64,000 nt of DNA from Shimia sp022448905 (lineage in GTDB: Bacteria; Pseudomonadota; Alphaproteobacteria; Rhodobacterales; Rhodobacteraceae): positions 3,968,001 to 4,032,000 of the forward strand of contig NZ_CP138953.1 of assembly GCF_047126315.1 (NCBI RefSeq), in the 5' to 3' direction. Below are positions 8,511 through 17,277 of this stretch, in pieces. The notes below the pieces were generated by a model. The model did not search any database and was not told the origin of the DNA. It saw only the letters and a list, made by a program, of their open reading frames with translations. A program made the translations under genes and the position numbers. Each line of letters begins with the position of its first letter. Positions within the stretch are counted from its first letter, which is position 1.

Positions 8511-8577
8511 CTTCCACTCCTTAGTGGTTACGATGAGCCAGAAACTCTCCCTTATCAAATCACCCTAATTGGACCCA

Positions 8578-9260
8578 TAGGTGCTGACGTCAGACAGCCG
8601 AAGACGTCCTTCCACAACGTTCTGGGGGCCCAATTTAACGACGTCGACCCGGGCTGCTCCTGTGTAGAGCATGAGGTTCATCGCCGTGTTGGCCAGTGTT
8701 CCAGCCGGGTGTCGCGCCTCAAACTTGGCAATTTCAGCTTCGCTCCACGTATGGATGTTCTCCTTTTTTTCCGCCAAAGGCTTAGTCTTGTCTGCAGGGT
8801 TATCATTTCTCCATTCATAGTCCATTGCGAGTTCAAACAGACACTGCAGCAGCAGACGCAACTGATTGGCAACACTCGGGGTATTGTGAAGGTCATTTAG
8901 AATCTTTCGAACGTGCCGTAACTTGATCGTAGCGGCAGACTTCTCACCATATTCGGCAAGAAAGCTCTCGAGCGTGCGCCGATATTTTTTCCGGGTCGAA
9001 GCCGCCAGTTTTTCATAAGCAGATGATTGATAATATTTCTCGGACAGCGAATAGAAGCTGTGCTTTAGAACGCGGCGTTCTGATTTCGGCCTCTCGACAT
9101 CGGAAACAGCGTCCTCATAACGTCGAAGAAAGTCCTTGGACGCATAGTTGGTCCCGAGCTCAACTGAGAGACCTTTTTTCCGATATCTCCAACGACGTTT
9201 TCCATGCCGATCGAGATAGGAACTTGTGCCTGGAAACTGCTTTTTTACCTTCCTGCTCAT
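8578..9260 (-). pseudogene. Truncated tyrosine recombinase (phage-type integrase)
   Basis: N-terminal part of a phage/ICE-type integrase, about 227 codons from an ATG at 9260 with AGGAG about 10 bases upstream. A basic N-terminal arm (SRKVKKQFPGTSSYLDRHG) is followed by a core-binding SAM-like domain and the opening of the catalytic domain (LMLYTGAARVDVVKLG). The frame then runs into the IS element and stops at 8565. The catalytic His-x-x-Arg and Tyr regions are missing and are not found on the other side of the IS, so it is inactive. It marks a former mobile island next to the amino-acid transporter genes. Confidence 0.85.
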
Positions 9261-9580
9261 AGGAAAAACTCCTGGTGAGCACTCGGTGCAGATGCAGTCT
9301 TTTGGCAGGAAATTTTCCGAGGTGAAAGGTTCACCAACTCGGAAATTTGTTTTGACGCGATATTGCGCAGTTCTTGGCTGGTTCGCCGGTTTAAGTAATT
9401 GAATTTGTTGGAACGTGTTTGTCCCTTCGTCTCCGCCATCACCCCCTAATGAATGGCTGATTTGTACACATTGGTACTGGTTAATCACGTGCACTTCGAT
9501 TGTGTCAAAGAGTTCCGCTGGACAACACGGCCCTTCCCAAGCATGTTTTGACCAAACAGTTCAAAAGGGAAGAATTCACC
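9261..9580. other. Intergenic region between integrase remnant and amino-acid ABC operon
   Basis: 320 bases separating divergent genes; open frames here lack ribosome-binding sites. It should hold the promoter of the amino-acid transporter operon. No tRNA or att-like repeat could be recognised. Confidence 0.5.
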
Positions 9581-10396
9581 GTGTTTCACAAAGTTATTGC
9601 CGCCACCGCGCTCACCGCGCTGACCACCTCCGCCGCTTTTGCCGCAGGCCATTGTGCCGACGGCAAGACCCTGACCGAGGGCACTCTGACCATCGCCACC
9701 GGCAACCCGGCCTACTATCCTTGGATCATGGATGATGCGCCAGAAAGCGGCAAAGGGTTTGAGGCGGCTGTGGCTTATGCCGTGGCTGAAGAAATGGGCT
9801 TTGGCGCGGACAAGGTGACCTGGGTGCGCTCTTCCTTTGACCAGGCGATCCAGCCGGGGCCAAAAGACTTTGACTTCAACTTGCAGCAGTTCTCCATCAC
9901 CGAAGAACGCGAGAAAATGGTCGACTTCTCGTCTGCCTACTACGCCGCACCGATGGCGATCCTGGCCTCTGCGGAGGCCAAAGACACCGCTGCCACAGTG
10001 GACGCGCTCAAAGCATTGAAATGGGGCGCGATGGGCGGCACCACCGCCGTGCCTGTGCTGATGGACACCATTGGGCCAGATGACATGCCGCTGCTGTACG
10101 GCGACAACGCAGATGTGACTGCTGCGATGCAGGCTGGTCAGATCGACGCCGCGCTGTTTGACCTGCCAACCGCGCTGTACCTGAGCGCCGTTGTCGTCGA
10201 AGGCTCCTCCGTGATTGGCCAGTTCCCTGCCGACCGCACCGACAACCCGGACCGCTTTGGTCTGCTGCTGGAAGAAGGCAACGCCTTGAAAGCCTGTGTC
10301 GATGAGGCTATCGCAGCCCTGACCGAGAGCGGGAAACTGGCCGCGATTGAAGCAGAATGGCTTCAGGAAACCACCGGTGTGCCGCTGATCAAATAA
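9581..10396 (+). CDS. Polar amino-acid ABC transporter substrate-binding protein
   Basis: 271-residue periplasmic family-3 solute-binding protein. The start is GTG at 9581, preceded by AAGGGAAG; the longer frame to 9500 would put 27 odd residues before a clean signal peptide (MFHKVIAATALTALTTSAAFAAG). The mature part has GTLTIATGNPAYYPW at the ligand pocket entrance and ADVTAAMQAGQIDAALFDLPTA in the hinge/second lobe, a normal SBP_bac_3 arrangement. It is 14 bases upstream of the permease and then the ATPase, a complete importer. The substrate is probably a polar amino acid, but this cannot be decided from sequence alone. Confidence 0.9.
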   Translation: MFHKVIAATALTALTTSAAFAAGHCADGKTLTEGTLTIATGNPAYYPWIMDDAPESGKGFEAAVAYAVAEEMGFGADKVTWVRSSFDQAIQPGPKDFDFNLQQFSITEEREKMVDFSSAYYAAPMAILASAEAKDTAATVDALKALKWGAMGGTTAVPVLMDTIGPDDMPLLYGDNADVTAAMQAGQIDAALFDLPTALYLSAVVVEGSSVIGQFPADRTDNPDRFGLLLEEGNALKACVDEAIAALTESGKLAAIEAEWLQETTGVPLIK

Positions 10397-10410
10397 GCTG
10401 ATCAAAGACC

Positions 10411-11244
10411 ATGACCAAGACCAACGCGGCGGGCAAAACCCGCCGCCAGATTTACGAAGACCGCCTGCGCCGCCGCTCTATGCTGATCGCGGGCGGCAGC
10501 ACGTTGGCGGTGTTTTTGGCCGTTGTGATCCTTGTGCCGATGGCACCGGGATGGGACCGGGTCAAGGCCAGCTTTTTCAATTGGGAGGTCTTTGCCAAAA
10601 CCTTCCCTAAGCTGCTTGAGGCCTTCAAGCTCGACGTGGCGATCTTCTTGTGGAGCGCACCGGCCATTGTCATCCTTGGCCTGTTGGTCGCTTTGGCACG
10701 CGACACCCGCAATCCGGCATTGTTTCCATTGCGCATTTTAGGCGCGGCCTACACCGACATCTTCCGCGGCGTGCCTGTAGTGCTAACCGTCTATCTGATC
10801 GGCTTTGGCATTCCTGGCCTCGGCCTGCCCCGCCCATGGAATTCGCCCTACATCTGGGGCTCCTTGGCGTTGATCCTGACCTATTCGGCTTATGTGGCGG
10901 AAATTTTCCGCTCTGGCATCGAAAGCGTGCACACCAGCCAACGGGCCGCCGCTGCGTCGCTCGGCTTATCGGATGCAGACAGCATGCGGTTTGTGATCCT
11001 GCCCCAAGCCATCCGCCGCGTGATCCCAGCGCAGATGAACATGTTCATCGCCCTGCAAAAAGACGTTGCATTGTTGAGCTTCATTGGACCGGTGGAAATC
11101 TTCCGCCAGGCCGGTGTTTTCAAATCGCTGCTCGCGAACTTCACCCCTTATGTGGGCGCCGCCGTGATCTTCCTCGCAGTCACAATCCCAGCCACCCGCT
11201 ATGCCGACTACCTCATGGCCAAGCAAAACCGGGAGCGCAGCTGA
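10411..11244 (+). CDS. Polar amino-acid ABC transporter permease
   Basis: 277-residue inner-membrane permease of the HisM/GlnP type. The N-terminal cytoplasmic tail (rich in Arg, residues 1-23) leads to a first span, then the binding-protein-dependent permease core. The EAA-loop region ASLGLSDADSMRFVILPQAIRRVIPA near residue 190 contacts the ATPase. It carries one permease gene only, implying a homodimer. Its stop shares a base with the ATPase start (TGATG at 11242-11246), so the two are coupled. Confidence 0.92.
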   Translation: MTKTNAAGKTRRQIYEDRLRRRSMLIAGGSTLAVFLAVVILVPMAPGWDRVKASFFNWEVFAKTFPKLLEAFKLDVAIFLWSAPAIVILGLLVALARDTRNPALFPLRILGAAYTDIFRGVPVVLTVYLIGFGIPGLGLPRPWNSPYIWGSLALILTYSAYVAEIFRSGIESVHTSQRAAAASLGLSDADSMRFVILPQAIRRVIPAQMNMFIALQKDVALLSFIGPVEIFRQAGVFKSLLANFTPYVGAAVIFLAVTIPATRYADYLMAKQNRERS

Positions 11245-11975
11245 TGGCGAAGATCACCCTGAAAGCGGTTGAGAAACGCTTTGGCGACAACACCGTGTGC
11301 GATGGCATCGACTTGGAAGTAGAGGAAGGCCAGTTGGTCTGTCTGATCGGCGCGTCTGGGGCGGGCAAGTCCACGCTGCTGCGTTGCATCAACCTGTTGG
11401 AGACCATTGAGGACGGGGAAATTCTGCTCGATGGCGAGGACATTTCCCTGCCCGGCCTGGATCCTCAACCGGTGCGCCGCCGCATTGGCATGGTGTTTCA
11501 GAGCTACAATCTCTTTCCACATATGACCGCGGCGGAAAACGTGATGCTCGCGCCTCGGCGGGTCTACAAAAAATCCCGCGCCGCGCTGCGCCCCGAGGTC
11601 ACCGAGCTGTTTGAGCGCTTTGGCCTTGCCGACCGCATGGACCATTACCCGGACCAGCTTTCCGGTGGACAACAACAACGGGTCGCCATTGTGCGCGCTT
11701 TGGCGATGAAACCGGAAGTGATGTTGTTTGACGAGATCACCTCCGCGCTGGACCCGCAACTGGTCGGAGAAGTGCTCGACGTGCTGCGCCTATTGAAAGA
11801 AAGCGGCATGACCATGGTGCTGGCGACCCATGAAATGGGCTTTGCCCGGGAGGCGGCAGATAAAGTCTGTTTCCTGAAGAACGGCAAAGTGGTCGAAGAA
11901 GGTGCGCCTAGCGCTCTGTTTGTCACACCAAAGCACCCCGATACCCAGGCATTTCTGGCACGGGCACTGAAGTAG
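11244..11975 (+). CDS. Polar amino-acid ABC transporter ATP-binding protein
   Basis: 243-residue ATPase of the PAAT family (GlnQ/HisP-like). Walker A GASGAGKST at about 33-41, Q-loop VFQSYNLFPH, signature LSGGQQQR, Walker B VMLFDEITSALD and switch ATHEMGFA are all present. The phrase EITSALDP rather than EPTSALDP is a variant common in this subfamily. The start ATG at 11244 overlaps the permease stop; the longer frame from 10650 is out-of-frame sequence of the permease gene. It is the last gene of the three-gene importer operon. Confidence 0.95.
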   Translation: MAKITLKAVEKRFGDNTVCDGIDLEVEEGQLVCLIGASGAGKSTLLRCINLLETIEDGEILLDGEDISLPGLDPQPVRRRIGMVFQSYNLFPHMTAAENVMLAPRRVYKKSRAALRPEVTELFERFGLADRMDHYPDQLSGGQQQRVAIVRALAMKPEVMLFDEITSALDPQLVGEVLDVLRLLKESGMTMVLATHEMGFAREAADKVCFLKNGKVVEEGAPSALFVTPKHPDTQAFLARALK

Positions 11976-12102
11976 ATTAACAAGCTCAGTCAAATTTGAA
12001 CTATTCCTCGCAGATTGACGCACCTCTGCAGCAACATGCTTTCACCTTTTATTAGACACCGGCGTGCTTGATAGGGCCGATTTAATTTGAGGAGAAAACT
12101 AA

Positions 12103-13014
12103 ATGACTATCATTCGGAAAACCCTATGTGCACTGGGCCTATCAGTGGCCGCAACCATTGTTGCTGCAGAGCCGATCACCGTCACATACCCGCAACTTGC
12201 GGACAACGACCGTCGCTATGACTATCCATTGGACGTCTTGGAACTCGCCCTGACCAAAGCGGGGCTTGACTACACTTTGGCTCCCAAACCAGAGCCCGCG
12301 TCCCACCAACGCATGGCCACTTTGATGAAAGAAAAGGGCGACTGGACCGTGGGCTTCTTTGGGGCCGACCCGTTTTATGAGGACAACCTGCGGCCCATTT
12401 ACTTCCCCCTTTATCGGGGACTGTTGGGCAACCGCATCGCCATCATCCACAAAGACAACGCAGACCGCTTTGACGAGATCGACACCCACAACGAATTCAT
12501 GGCTCTTTCTATATGCCAGGGGCTGGGCTGGGGAGACACCAATATTCTCGAAGCCGCTGGCTTCAACATGGTGAAATCAAATTACGAAAACCTCTTCAAA
12601 ATGACCCATGCCAAACGCTGCGACGCCTACACACGCGCCGTTTTTGAACCGTACGCGGAAGTCGAAGGCCATGCCGCCGAACTGCCGAACCTCATGGTGG
12701 ACGATTCCATCCTGATCCGCTATCGCCTTGCGTTCCTGATGTACGTTGATCCGTCTCAAGAAGAACTGGCACAAGCCATCGAACGTGGCCTGACCATCGC
12801 AATGGAGGATGGCTCTTTTCAAGCTCTGTTTGAGGCAGCGCCAACCATCGCCGAGGCTAAGGCAAAGGTGAACGACAGCGCGCGGACTTGCATCGAAGTT
12901 GCCAACCCGTTCATGTCAGACGCGCTTCGGGCCATTCCAGATGAATATTGGAACGGCTTTAACTTTGGCGACTCTGGTGAAGATGCTGCTGGCTGTCATC
13001 TGATCAGCTCTTGA
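12103..13014 (+). CDS. Periplasmic solute-binding-like protein
   Basis: 303 residues with a Sec signal peptide (cleavage expected near AAA/EP, VAAEPITV) and a family-3-like binding fold: an early ligand-facing PLDVLELALTKAGLDYTL, a hinge WTVGFFGADPFYED and a second lobe NILEAAGFNMVKSN. A strong ribosome-binding site, GAGGAG, sits 8 bases from the ATG. It follows the amino-acid ABC operon by 127 bases, without its own permease or ATPase. Such orphan proteins often accompany transporters or two-component systems; none of the latter is adjacent. Two Cys (CQGLG region and RTCIE) could form a disulfide. The ligand is unknown. Confidence 0.75.
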   Translation: MTIIRKTLCALGLSVAATIVAAEPITVTYPQLADNDRRYDYPLDVLELALTKAGLDYTLAPKPEPASHQRMATLMKEKGDWTVGFFGADPFYEDNLRPIYFPLYRGLLGNRIAIIHKDNADRFDEIDTHNEFMALSICQGLGWGDTNILEAAGFNMVKSNYENLFKMTHAKRCDAYTRAVFEPYAEVEGHAAELPNLMVDDSILIRYRLAFLMYVDPSQEELAQAIERGLTIAMEDGSFQALFEAAPTIAEAKAKVNDSARTCIEVANPFMSDALRAIPDEYWNGFNFGDSGEDAAGCHLISS

Positions 13015-13079
13015 TCCCAGCCATTTTGCGGACACGACGTGCTGGCCCCCAACGGGGCCGGCACTGATCAAAAATCGAC

Positions 13080-14177
13080 TTAGGTGTTGAACAGGAAGTG
13101 CATCACGTCGCCGTCCTGCACCTCATAGCCTTTGCCCTCAGCCCGCATTTTGCCTGCTTCCTTGGCGCCACTTTCACCGTTGCAGGCGATGTAGTCGTCA
13201 TAGGCAATGGTTTCGGCGCGGATGAAGCCTTTTTCGAAGTCACCGTGGATCACTCCAGCCGCCTGAGGCGCCATGGTGCCCTGACGGATGGTCCAGGCGC
13301 GGGCCTCTTTGGGGCCAACCGTGAAGTAGGTTTCCAGATGCAACAGCTCGTATCCCGCACGGATCAGACGGTCCAAACCGGCTTCTTCCAGGCCCATCTC
13401 ACCGAGGAACATTTCCGCTTCTTCATCTTCCAGCTGGCTGATCTCTTCTTCGATCTGTGCGGAGATGATCACATGGCTGTTGCCCTGTTTTGCGGCCATC
13501 TCAGCCACGGCAGCAGAGTGTTCATTGCCGTCTGCAGCCTCGGCCTCGCCCACGTTACAGACATACAAAACCGGCTTGGTGCTCAGAAGCTGCAGCAGTT
13601 TCCAGGCCTTGGCATCTTCCTCGTCAACCTCGACCAGACGCGCAGGTTTGCCATCTTCCAGCATCTCTTGTGCCGCTTTCAACAGACGCTCCTGCTGAAC
13701 AGCCTCTTTGTTACCGCCACGCACCTTGCGCACGATGCCTTGAAGGCGCTTCTCGATGCTTTCCAGATCCGCCAGCATCAGCTCGGTCTCGATGGTCTCC
13801 GCATCTGCCACCGGATCAACGCGACCGTCCACATGGGTCACGTCGCCATCTTCAAAACAGCGCAGCACATGGGCAATTGCATCGGTCTCGCGAATGTTGG
13901 CTAGGAACTGGTTTCCCAAACCTTCACCTTTGGACGCGCCTTTCACCAGACCGGCGATGTCCACAAAGGTCATGCGGGTCGGGATGATCTGCTTGGATTG
14001 CGCAATCGCGGCCAGCTTGTCCAACCGTGCGTCCGGTACGCCCACCTCGCCCACATTCGGCTCAATGGTGCAGAACGGGAAGTTCGCCGCCTGCGCCGCA
14101 GCGGTTTTGGTCAGCGCGTTAAAGAGCGTGGATTTGCCAACGTTTGGCAATCCGACGATGCCCATTTTGAAACCCAT
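13080..14177 (-). CDS. ychF: Redox/ribosome-associated P-loop NTPase YchF
   Basis: Obg-family ATPase, 365 residues, the usual length. The ATG at 14177 has AGGAGA about 9 bases upstream; the longer frame to 14240 adds an unconserved tail. Motifs: GLPNVGKSTLFNALT (P-loop), NFPFCTIEPN (switch I), DIAGLVKGASKGEGLGN (switch II), a central coiled-coil helical insertion and a C-terminal TGS domain (LETYFTVGPKEARAW to the end). The family hydrolyses ATP rather than GTP and binds ribosomes. Housekeeping gene; no operon partner. Confidence 0.96.
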   Translation of the reverse strand: MGFKMGIVGLPNVGKSTLFNALTKTAAAQAANFPFCTIEPNVGEVGVPDARLDKLAAIAQSKQIIPTRMTFVDIAGLVKGASKGEGLGNQFLANIRETDAIAHVLRCFEDGDVTHVDGRVDPVADAETIETELMLADLESIEKRLQGIVRKVRGGNKEAVQQERLLKAAQEMLEDGKPARLVEVDEEDAKAWKLLQLLSTKPVLYVCNVGEAEAADGNEHSAAVAEMAAKQGNSHVIISAQIEEEISQLEDEEAEMFLGEMGLEEAGLDRLIRAGYELLHLETYFTVGPKEARAWTIRQGTMAPQAAGVIHGDFEKGFIRAETIAYDDYIACNGESGAKEAGKMRAEGKGYEVQDGDVMHFLFNT

Positions 14178-14276
14178 GTCCGGTCTCCTGTCTCTGGTTT
14201 GTCTCGCACTTATGCTGAGTTTGGGCGCGGCGCAAGCCACGTGTTAGGATCGCCCTATTGAACAAGGAGTTTTGGT

Positions 14277-14687
14277 ATGACGTTTATCCCCTATCTCTAC
14301 TTTGATGGCTCCAGCGAAGCCGCGATGGATTTCTACGCGGAGACCTTTGACGCCGACGAGGTTGTCAAAATGCGTTTCAAAGAGGCGCCACCAGACATCG
14401 GCATGGAGCAGAGCGACAAGATTATGTACAGCCATATCAAGAAAGGTGATTGGCTCTTGATGTCCAACGACATGGCCGAAGGCATGCCATATCAACCACA
14501 AGCCGGCGTGTCGGTCGCCCATCATGCCAAGTCTGTCGAAGAGGCCAAGGCGCGCTATGACAAACTGTGCGATGGCGGCATGGTGATTATGCCGTTTGAA
14601 AAGCAATTCTTCTCTGCTGGGTTTGGCATGTGCAAAGATAAGTTTGGCACCCATTGGATGATTATGGTTGCGGATGAAACGAGCTAA
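14277..14687 (+). CDS. PhnB-like VOC (glyoxalase/bleomycin-resistance fold) protein
   Basis: 136 residues, beginning MTFIPYLYFDGSSEAAMDFY, the typical opening of PhnB-like VOC proteins. Two beta-alpha-beta-beta-beta modules are recognisable (residues about 3-65 and 70-131), the second ending GFGMCKDKFGTHWMI, the conserved DxFGHxW motif in variant form. The chemistry of these proteins is mostly unassigned; some are annotated 3-demethylubiquinone methyltransferases, wrongly. AAGGAG lies upstream (about 9 bases). It is divergent from ychF with no operon partners, so no substrate can be suggested. Confidence 0.85.
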   Translation: MTFIPYLYFDGSSEAAMDFYAETFDADEVVKMRFKEAPPDIGMEQSDKIMYSHIKKGDWLLMSNDMAEGMPYQPQAGVSVAHHAKSVEEAKARYDKLCDGGMVIMPFEKQFFSAGFGMCKDKFGTHWMIMVADETS

Positions 14688-14767
14688 GCAGCACGTGAGG
14701 TCAGCAAGGATTGATTTCCCGCAAAGTTTTCGGCACATCTGCTGCTAGAAAACTCTGAGGGATCTTC

Positions 14768-15559
14768 ATGACTCGCATCGACGCCAAATTCGCCGAACTG
14801 AATGCTGCTGGAAAAAAAGCCTTCGTATCTTACGTCATGGCTGGAGACCCGGACTATGAAACCTCGCTTGAGATTGTCAAAGGCCTGCCCGCAGCTGGCG
14901 TCGACATCATCGAGCTCGGCCTACCTTTCACCGACCCAATGGCTGATGGTCCAACCATTCAACTGGCCGGCCAGCGGGCGCTTGATGGTGGAATGACACT
15001 CGAGCGTACTCTGGATCTCGCCACCGAGTTTCGGCGCGTAGATGACACGACCCCAATTGTGTTGATGGGCTATTACAATCCGATCTACTCACGCGGCGTC
15101 GACAAGTTTTTGATCGATGCAAAGCTTGCCGGCATTGATGGGTTGATTGTTGTGGACCTGCCACCGGAAGAAGACGACGAACTGTGTATTCCCGCGCAGA
15201 AGGCTGGTTTGAACTTCGTCCGCCTTGCCACCCCCACAACGGATGACAAACGCCTGCCAAAAGTGCTGCAGAACACCTCGGGCTTTGTTTACTATGTGTC
15301 GATCACCGGGATCACTGGCTCCGCCGAGGCAGAGGCCACCAATGTGGGCCCAGAAGTTGCGCGCATCAAATCCAATACAGACCTGCCTGTGATTGTTGGC
15401 TTTGGCATCAACACGCCGGAAAAAGCTGAAAACATCGCCTCCGTGGCGGATGGTGCCGTTGTCGGCTCCGCCATCGTCAGCCAAATCGCGGAGGGTCAAT
15501 CCGTCGACGACGTTCTGGCCTTTGTGAAATCTCTGGCAGATGGTGCTCACCGCGCCTGA
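14768..15559 (+). CDS. trpA: Tryptophan synthase alpha chain
   Basis: 263 residues, normal for TrpA. It cleaves indole-3-glycerol phosphate to indole and glyceraldehyde 3-phosphate. The catalytic Glu and Asp lie in IIELGLPFTDPMADGPTIQ, the loop-6 region is GFVYYVSITGITGS, and the phosphate-binding end is GFGINTPEKA then DGAVVGSAIV. GAGGG precedes the ATG by about 8 bases. trpB is not adjacent; trpA stands apart from other tryptophan genes in this window, so it must pair with a TrpB encoded elsewhere. Confidence 0.97.
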   Translation: MTRIDAKFAELNAAGKKAFVSYVMAGDPDYETSLEIVKGLPAAGVDIIELGLPFTDPMADGPTIQLAGQRALDGGMTLERTLDLATEFRRVDDTTPIVLMGYYNPIYSRGVDKFLIDAKLAGIDGLIVVDLPPEEDDELCIPAQKAGLNFVRLATPTTDDKRLPKVLQNTSGFVYYVSITGITGSAEAEATNVGPEVARIKSNTDLPVIVGFGINTPEKAENIASVADGAVVGSAIVSQIAEGQSVDDVLAFVKSLADGAHRA

Positions 15560-15675
15560 TCCCAACAAGCATTTGGCGCGGAACACCGCGCCATGTTATC
15601 CTTTGCGCGCTCAAGTCGGCAGGCAGTGAGCATAATCGGTGTGTGCCCTATCCCTTCTGACAAGGAGCGCACATC

Positions 15676-17253
15676 ATGGCCACCGACCAATCCCCCTCTA
15701 CAGCCCCTCGCAAACGTCGTGGACGCAAGTCCCCGCCGGTCAGCCGGGCCTCCGCGGATGCCTTTGCGCTTGAGCATGTAATAGGGCCACGTGCCCAGTT
15801 TGGCTTTCTCGACAGCGACCGTATGACCACGCTCAAAACACGCGTGTTGGACCTGCTGGCGGACTACGGCGTGATGATTGTGCATCCCGAAGCCAAGGCG
15901 GCGCTTCTGAAAGCTGGCGCAATCGAAGGCGCGGAGGCCGGCCGTTTGAAGATGCCCCGCGCGATGGTGCAAGAGGCTTTGGAGGCCACCCCCAAAAGCT
16001 GTCGGCTTGCGGGGCGGGATCGCAAATTTGACATGCAGGTGCCGCGGCTGGACGGCGGGTTTATCCTGCGCACGGGCACCGGCGGGCATGGTTATGTAGA
16101 TCCCCGCGATGCCAGCTACCGCAACATGGACCTGACAGCGGCGCGCGAAATTGCTGCCGTGGCCAACACGCTGGATCAAGTGGGCTTCATCGCGCATCCT
16201 TTTGTGCACGGCGTGCCGGAGGTGACCGCCGACATCCACAGCTTTGCGGCTATTTCCGCCAACACGCAAAAACATGTTTGGATGCAGCCGTACCAAAAGG
16301 AAAACATCGACTACCTGCTCAAGATTGCTGCCATCGCGGCGGGGAGCGAGGATGCGTTGCGCGCCAACCCGTCGACCAGCACCATCACCTGCTCTTTCTC
16401 ACCGCTGGAGTTCAAATACATGGACACCGAGGTGATCATTGCCTGTGGTAAATACGGCGTGCCGGTGCATGCCTGTTCCTTGCCCAGCGCGGGTGGCACC
16501 GCGCCCCTGTCGCCCGCTGCACTTGCGGTGATGGCGGTCGCCGAGGTGGTGGGCATGGTGACCATGTCGCATGTGCTGTCCCCCGGCCTGCCCGTGATCG
16601 CCACGCCCTTGATGTTTGCACTCGACATGCGCACCGGAAGCGCGCTGCAATCTTCCGTGGAGGCCATGCAAGCGGCTTCTCTGTCGATCCAGCTCGTGAA
16701 ACACGGCTTTGGCCTTATGGCCCACACCTATGGCTCCGGCTCGGACACGCCGGATTCGGATCATCAATCGATGGCGGAACGCGCACTGCTGATGCAAACC
16801 GTGTCCCTTTCTGGCGCCGACATTCTCGGCGGGATCGGCCAGTTGGAATGCGCCACCGTGTATTGCCCGGTCCAGGCGGTCTTGGACAATGAGTTAGGCG
16901 GCATGGCGCGGCGGTTTCTGCGGGTGCCGGAGATAGATGACGCGGCCTTGAACTTTGACGAGATGCTTAAAGTACCCGTGGGCGGTCATTTCCTGGACAG
17001 CGACCACACGGTGGCGGGCTGTCGCGATCAGCACACGCCCGAGATTTTCCAACGCATTGGTCGCGACGATTATGAGGCCAGCGGCCGGCGCACCGCCTTT
17101 GGCGTCGCGCAGGACCACGCATTAAGGGCCATTGCTGAGGCGCCGGAGCAGGGCTTTTTGTCTGACATCCAAAATGCCGAGATCGCGGCCCTGGCGGCAG
17201 CGGCAGACAAACACATCGTTGAGGTCTACTCCGGTAAGGTGGAAACCATCTGA
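15676..17253 (+). CDS. Trimethylamine methyltransferase family (MttB) protein
   Basis: 525-residue MttB-superfamily protein (COG5598). An Arg-rich N-terminal tail (KRRGRKSPPV) leads into a TIM-barrel; recognisable stretches include GTGGHGYVDPRD, HAWMQ-like HVWMQPYQKENIDYL, MDTEVIIACGKYGVPVHACSLP and HTYGSGSDTPDSDHQS. No in-frame TAG interrupts the barrel, so this is a member lacking pyrrolysine, unlike archaeal MttB. Members without pyrrolysine include glycine betaine:corrinoid methyltransferases. No corrinoid protein or methyltransferase activator is adjacent. Role in methylated-amine or betaine use is plausible but substrate cannot be fixed. Confidence 0.85.
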   Translation: MATDQSPSTAPRKRRGRKSPPVSRASADAFALEHVIGPRAQFGFLDSDRMTTLKTRVLDLLADYGVMIVHPEAKAALLKAGAIEGAEAGRLKMPRAMVQEALEATPKSCRLAGRDRKFDMQVPRLDGGFILRTGTGGHGYVDPRDASYRNMDLTAAREIAAVANTLDQVGFIAHPFVHGVPEVTADIHSFAAISANTQKHVWMQPYQKENIDYLLKIAAIAAGSEDALRANPSTSTITCSFSPLEFKYMDTEVIIACGKYGVPVHACSLPSAGGTAPLSPAALAVMAVAEVVGMVTMSHVLSPGLPVIATPLMFALDMRTGSALQSSVEAMQAASLSIQLVKHGFGLMAHTYGSGSDTPDSDHQSMAERALLMQTVSLSGADILGGIGQLECATVYCPVQAVLDNELGGMARRFLRVPEIDDAALNFDEMLKVPVGGHFLDSDHTVAGCRDQHTPEIFQRIGRDDYEASGRRTAFGVAQDHALRAIAEAPEQGFLSDIQNAEIAALAAAADKHIVEVYSGKVETI

Positions 17254-17277
17254 CCCCAGGCCATTGTATGCCGCAGA

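Larger units (their letters stand above)
7076..8577 (-). mobile_element. IS3-family insertion sequence (orfA/orfB), ends uncertain
   Basis: An about 1.5 kb element carrying overlapping orfA and orfB transposase genes. Outer ends are proposed from a weak imperfect inverted repeat: TGGTCCGCCCG reading inward at 7076 and TGGGTCCAATTAGGG reading inward (minus strand) from 8577. No matching target duplication is visible (AAG versus TAG flanks), and the integrase gene on the right side is not continued on the left. This suggests a deletion accompanied or followed insertion. The left end could lie up to 20 bases further out. Confidence 0.7.

Noticed and set aside
8565..8680. Possible loss of the first catalytic Arg in the integrase (TGAARVD instead of TGxRxxD)
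   Set aside because: Alignment by eye is ambiguous by one residue and the gene is truncated anyway.
13039..13057. GGCCCC/GGGGCC hairpin after the orphan binding protein gene
   Set aside because: Short stem with no T-run; not strong enough to call a terminator.
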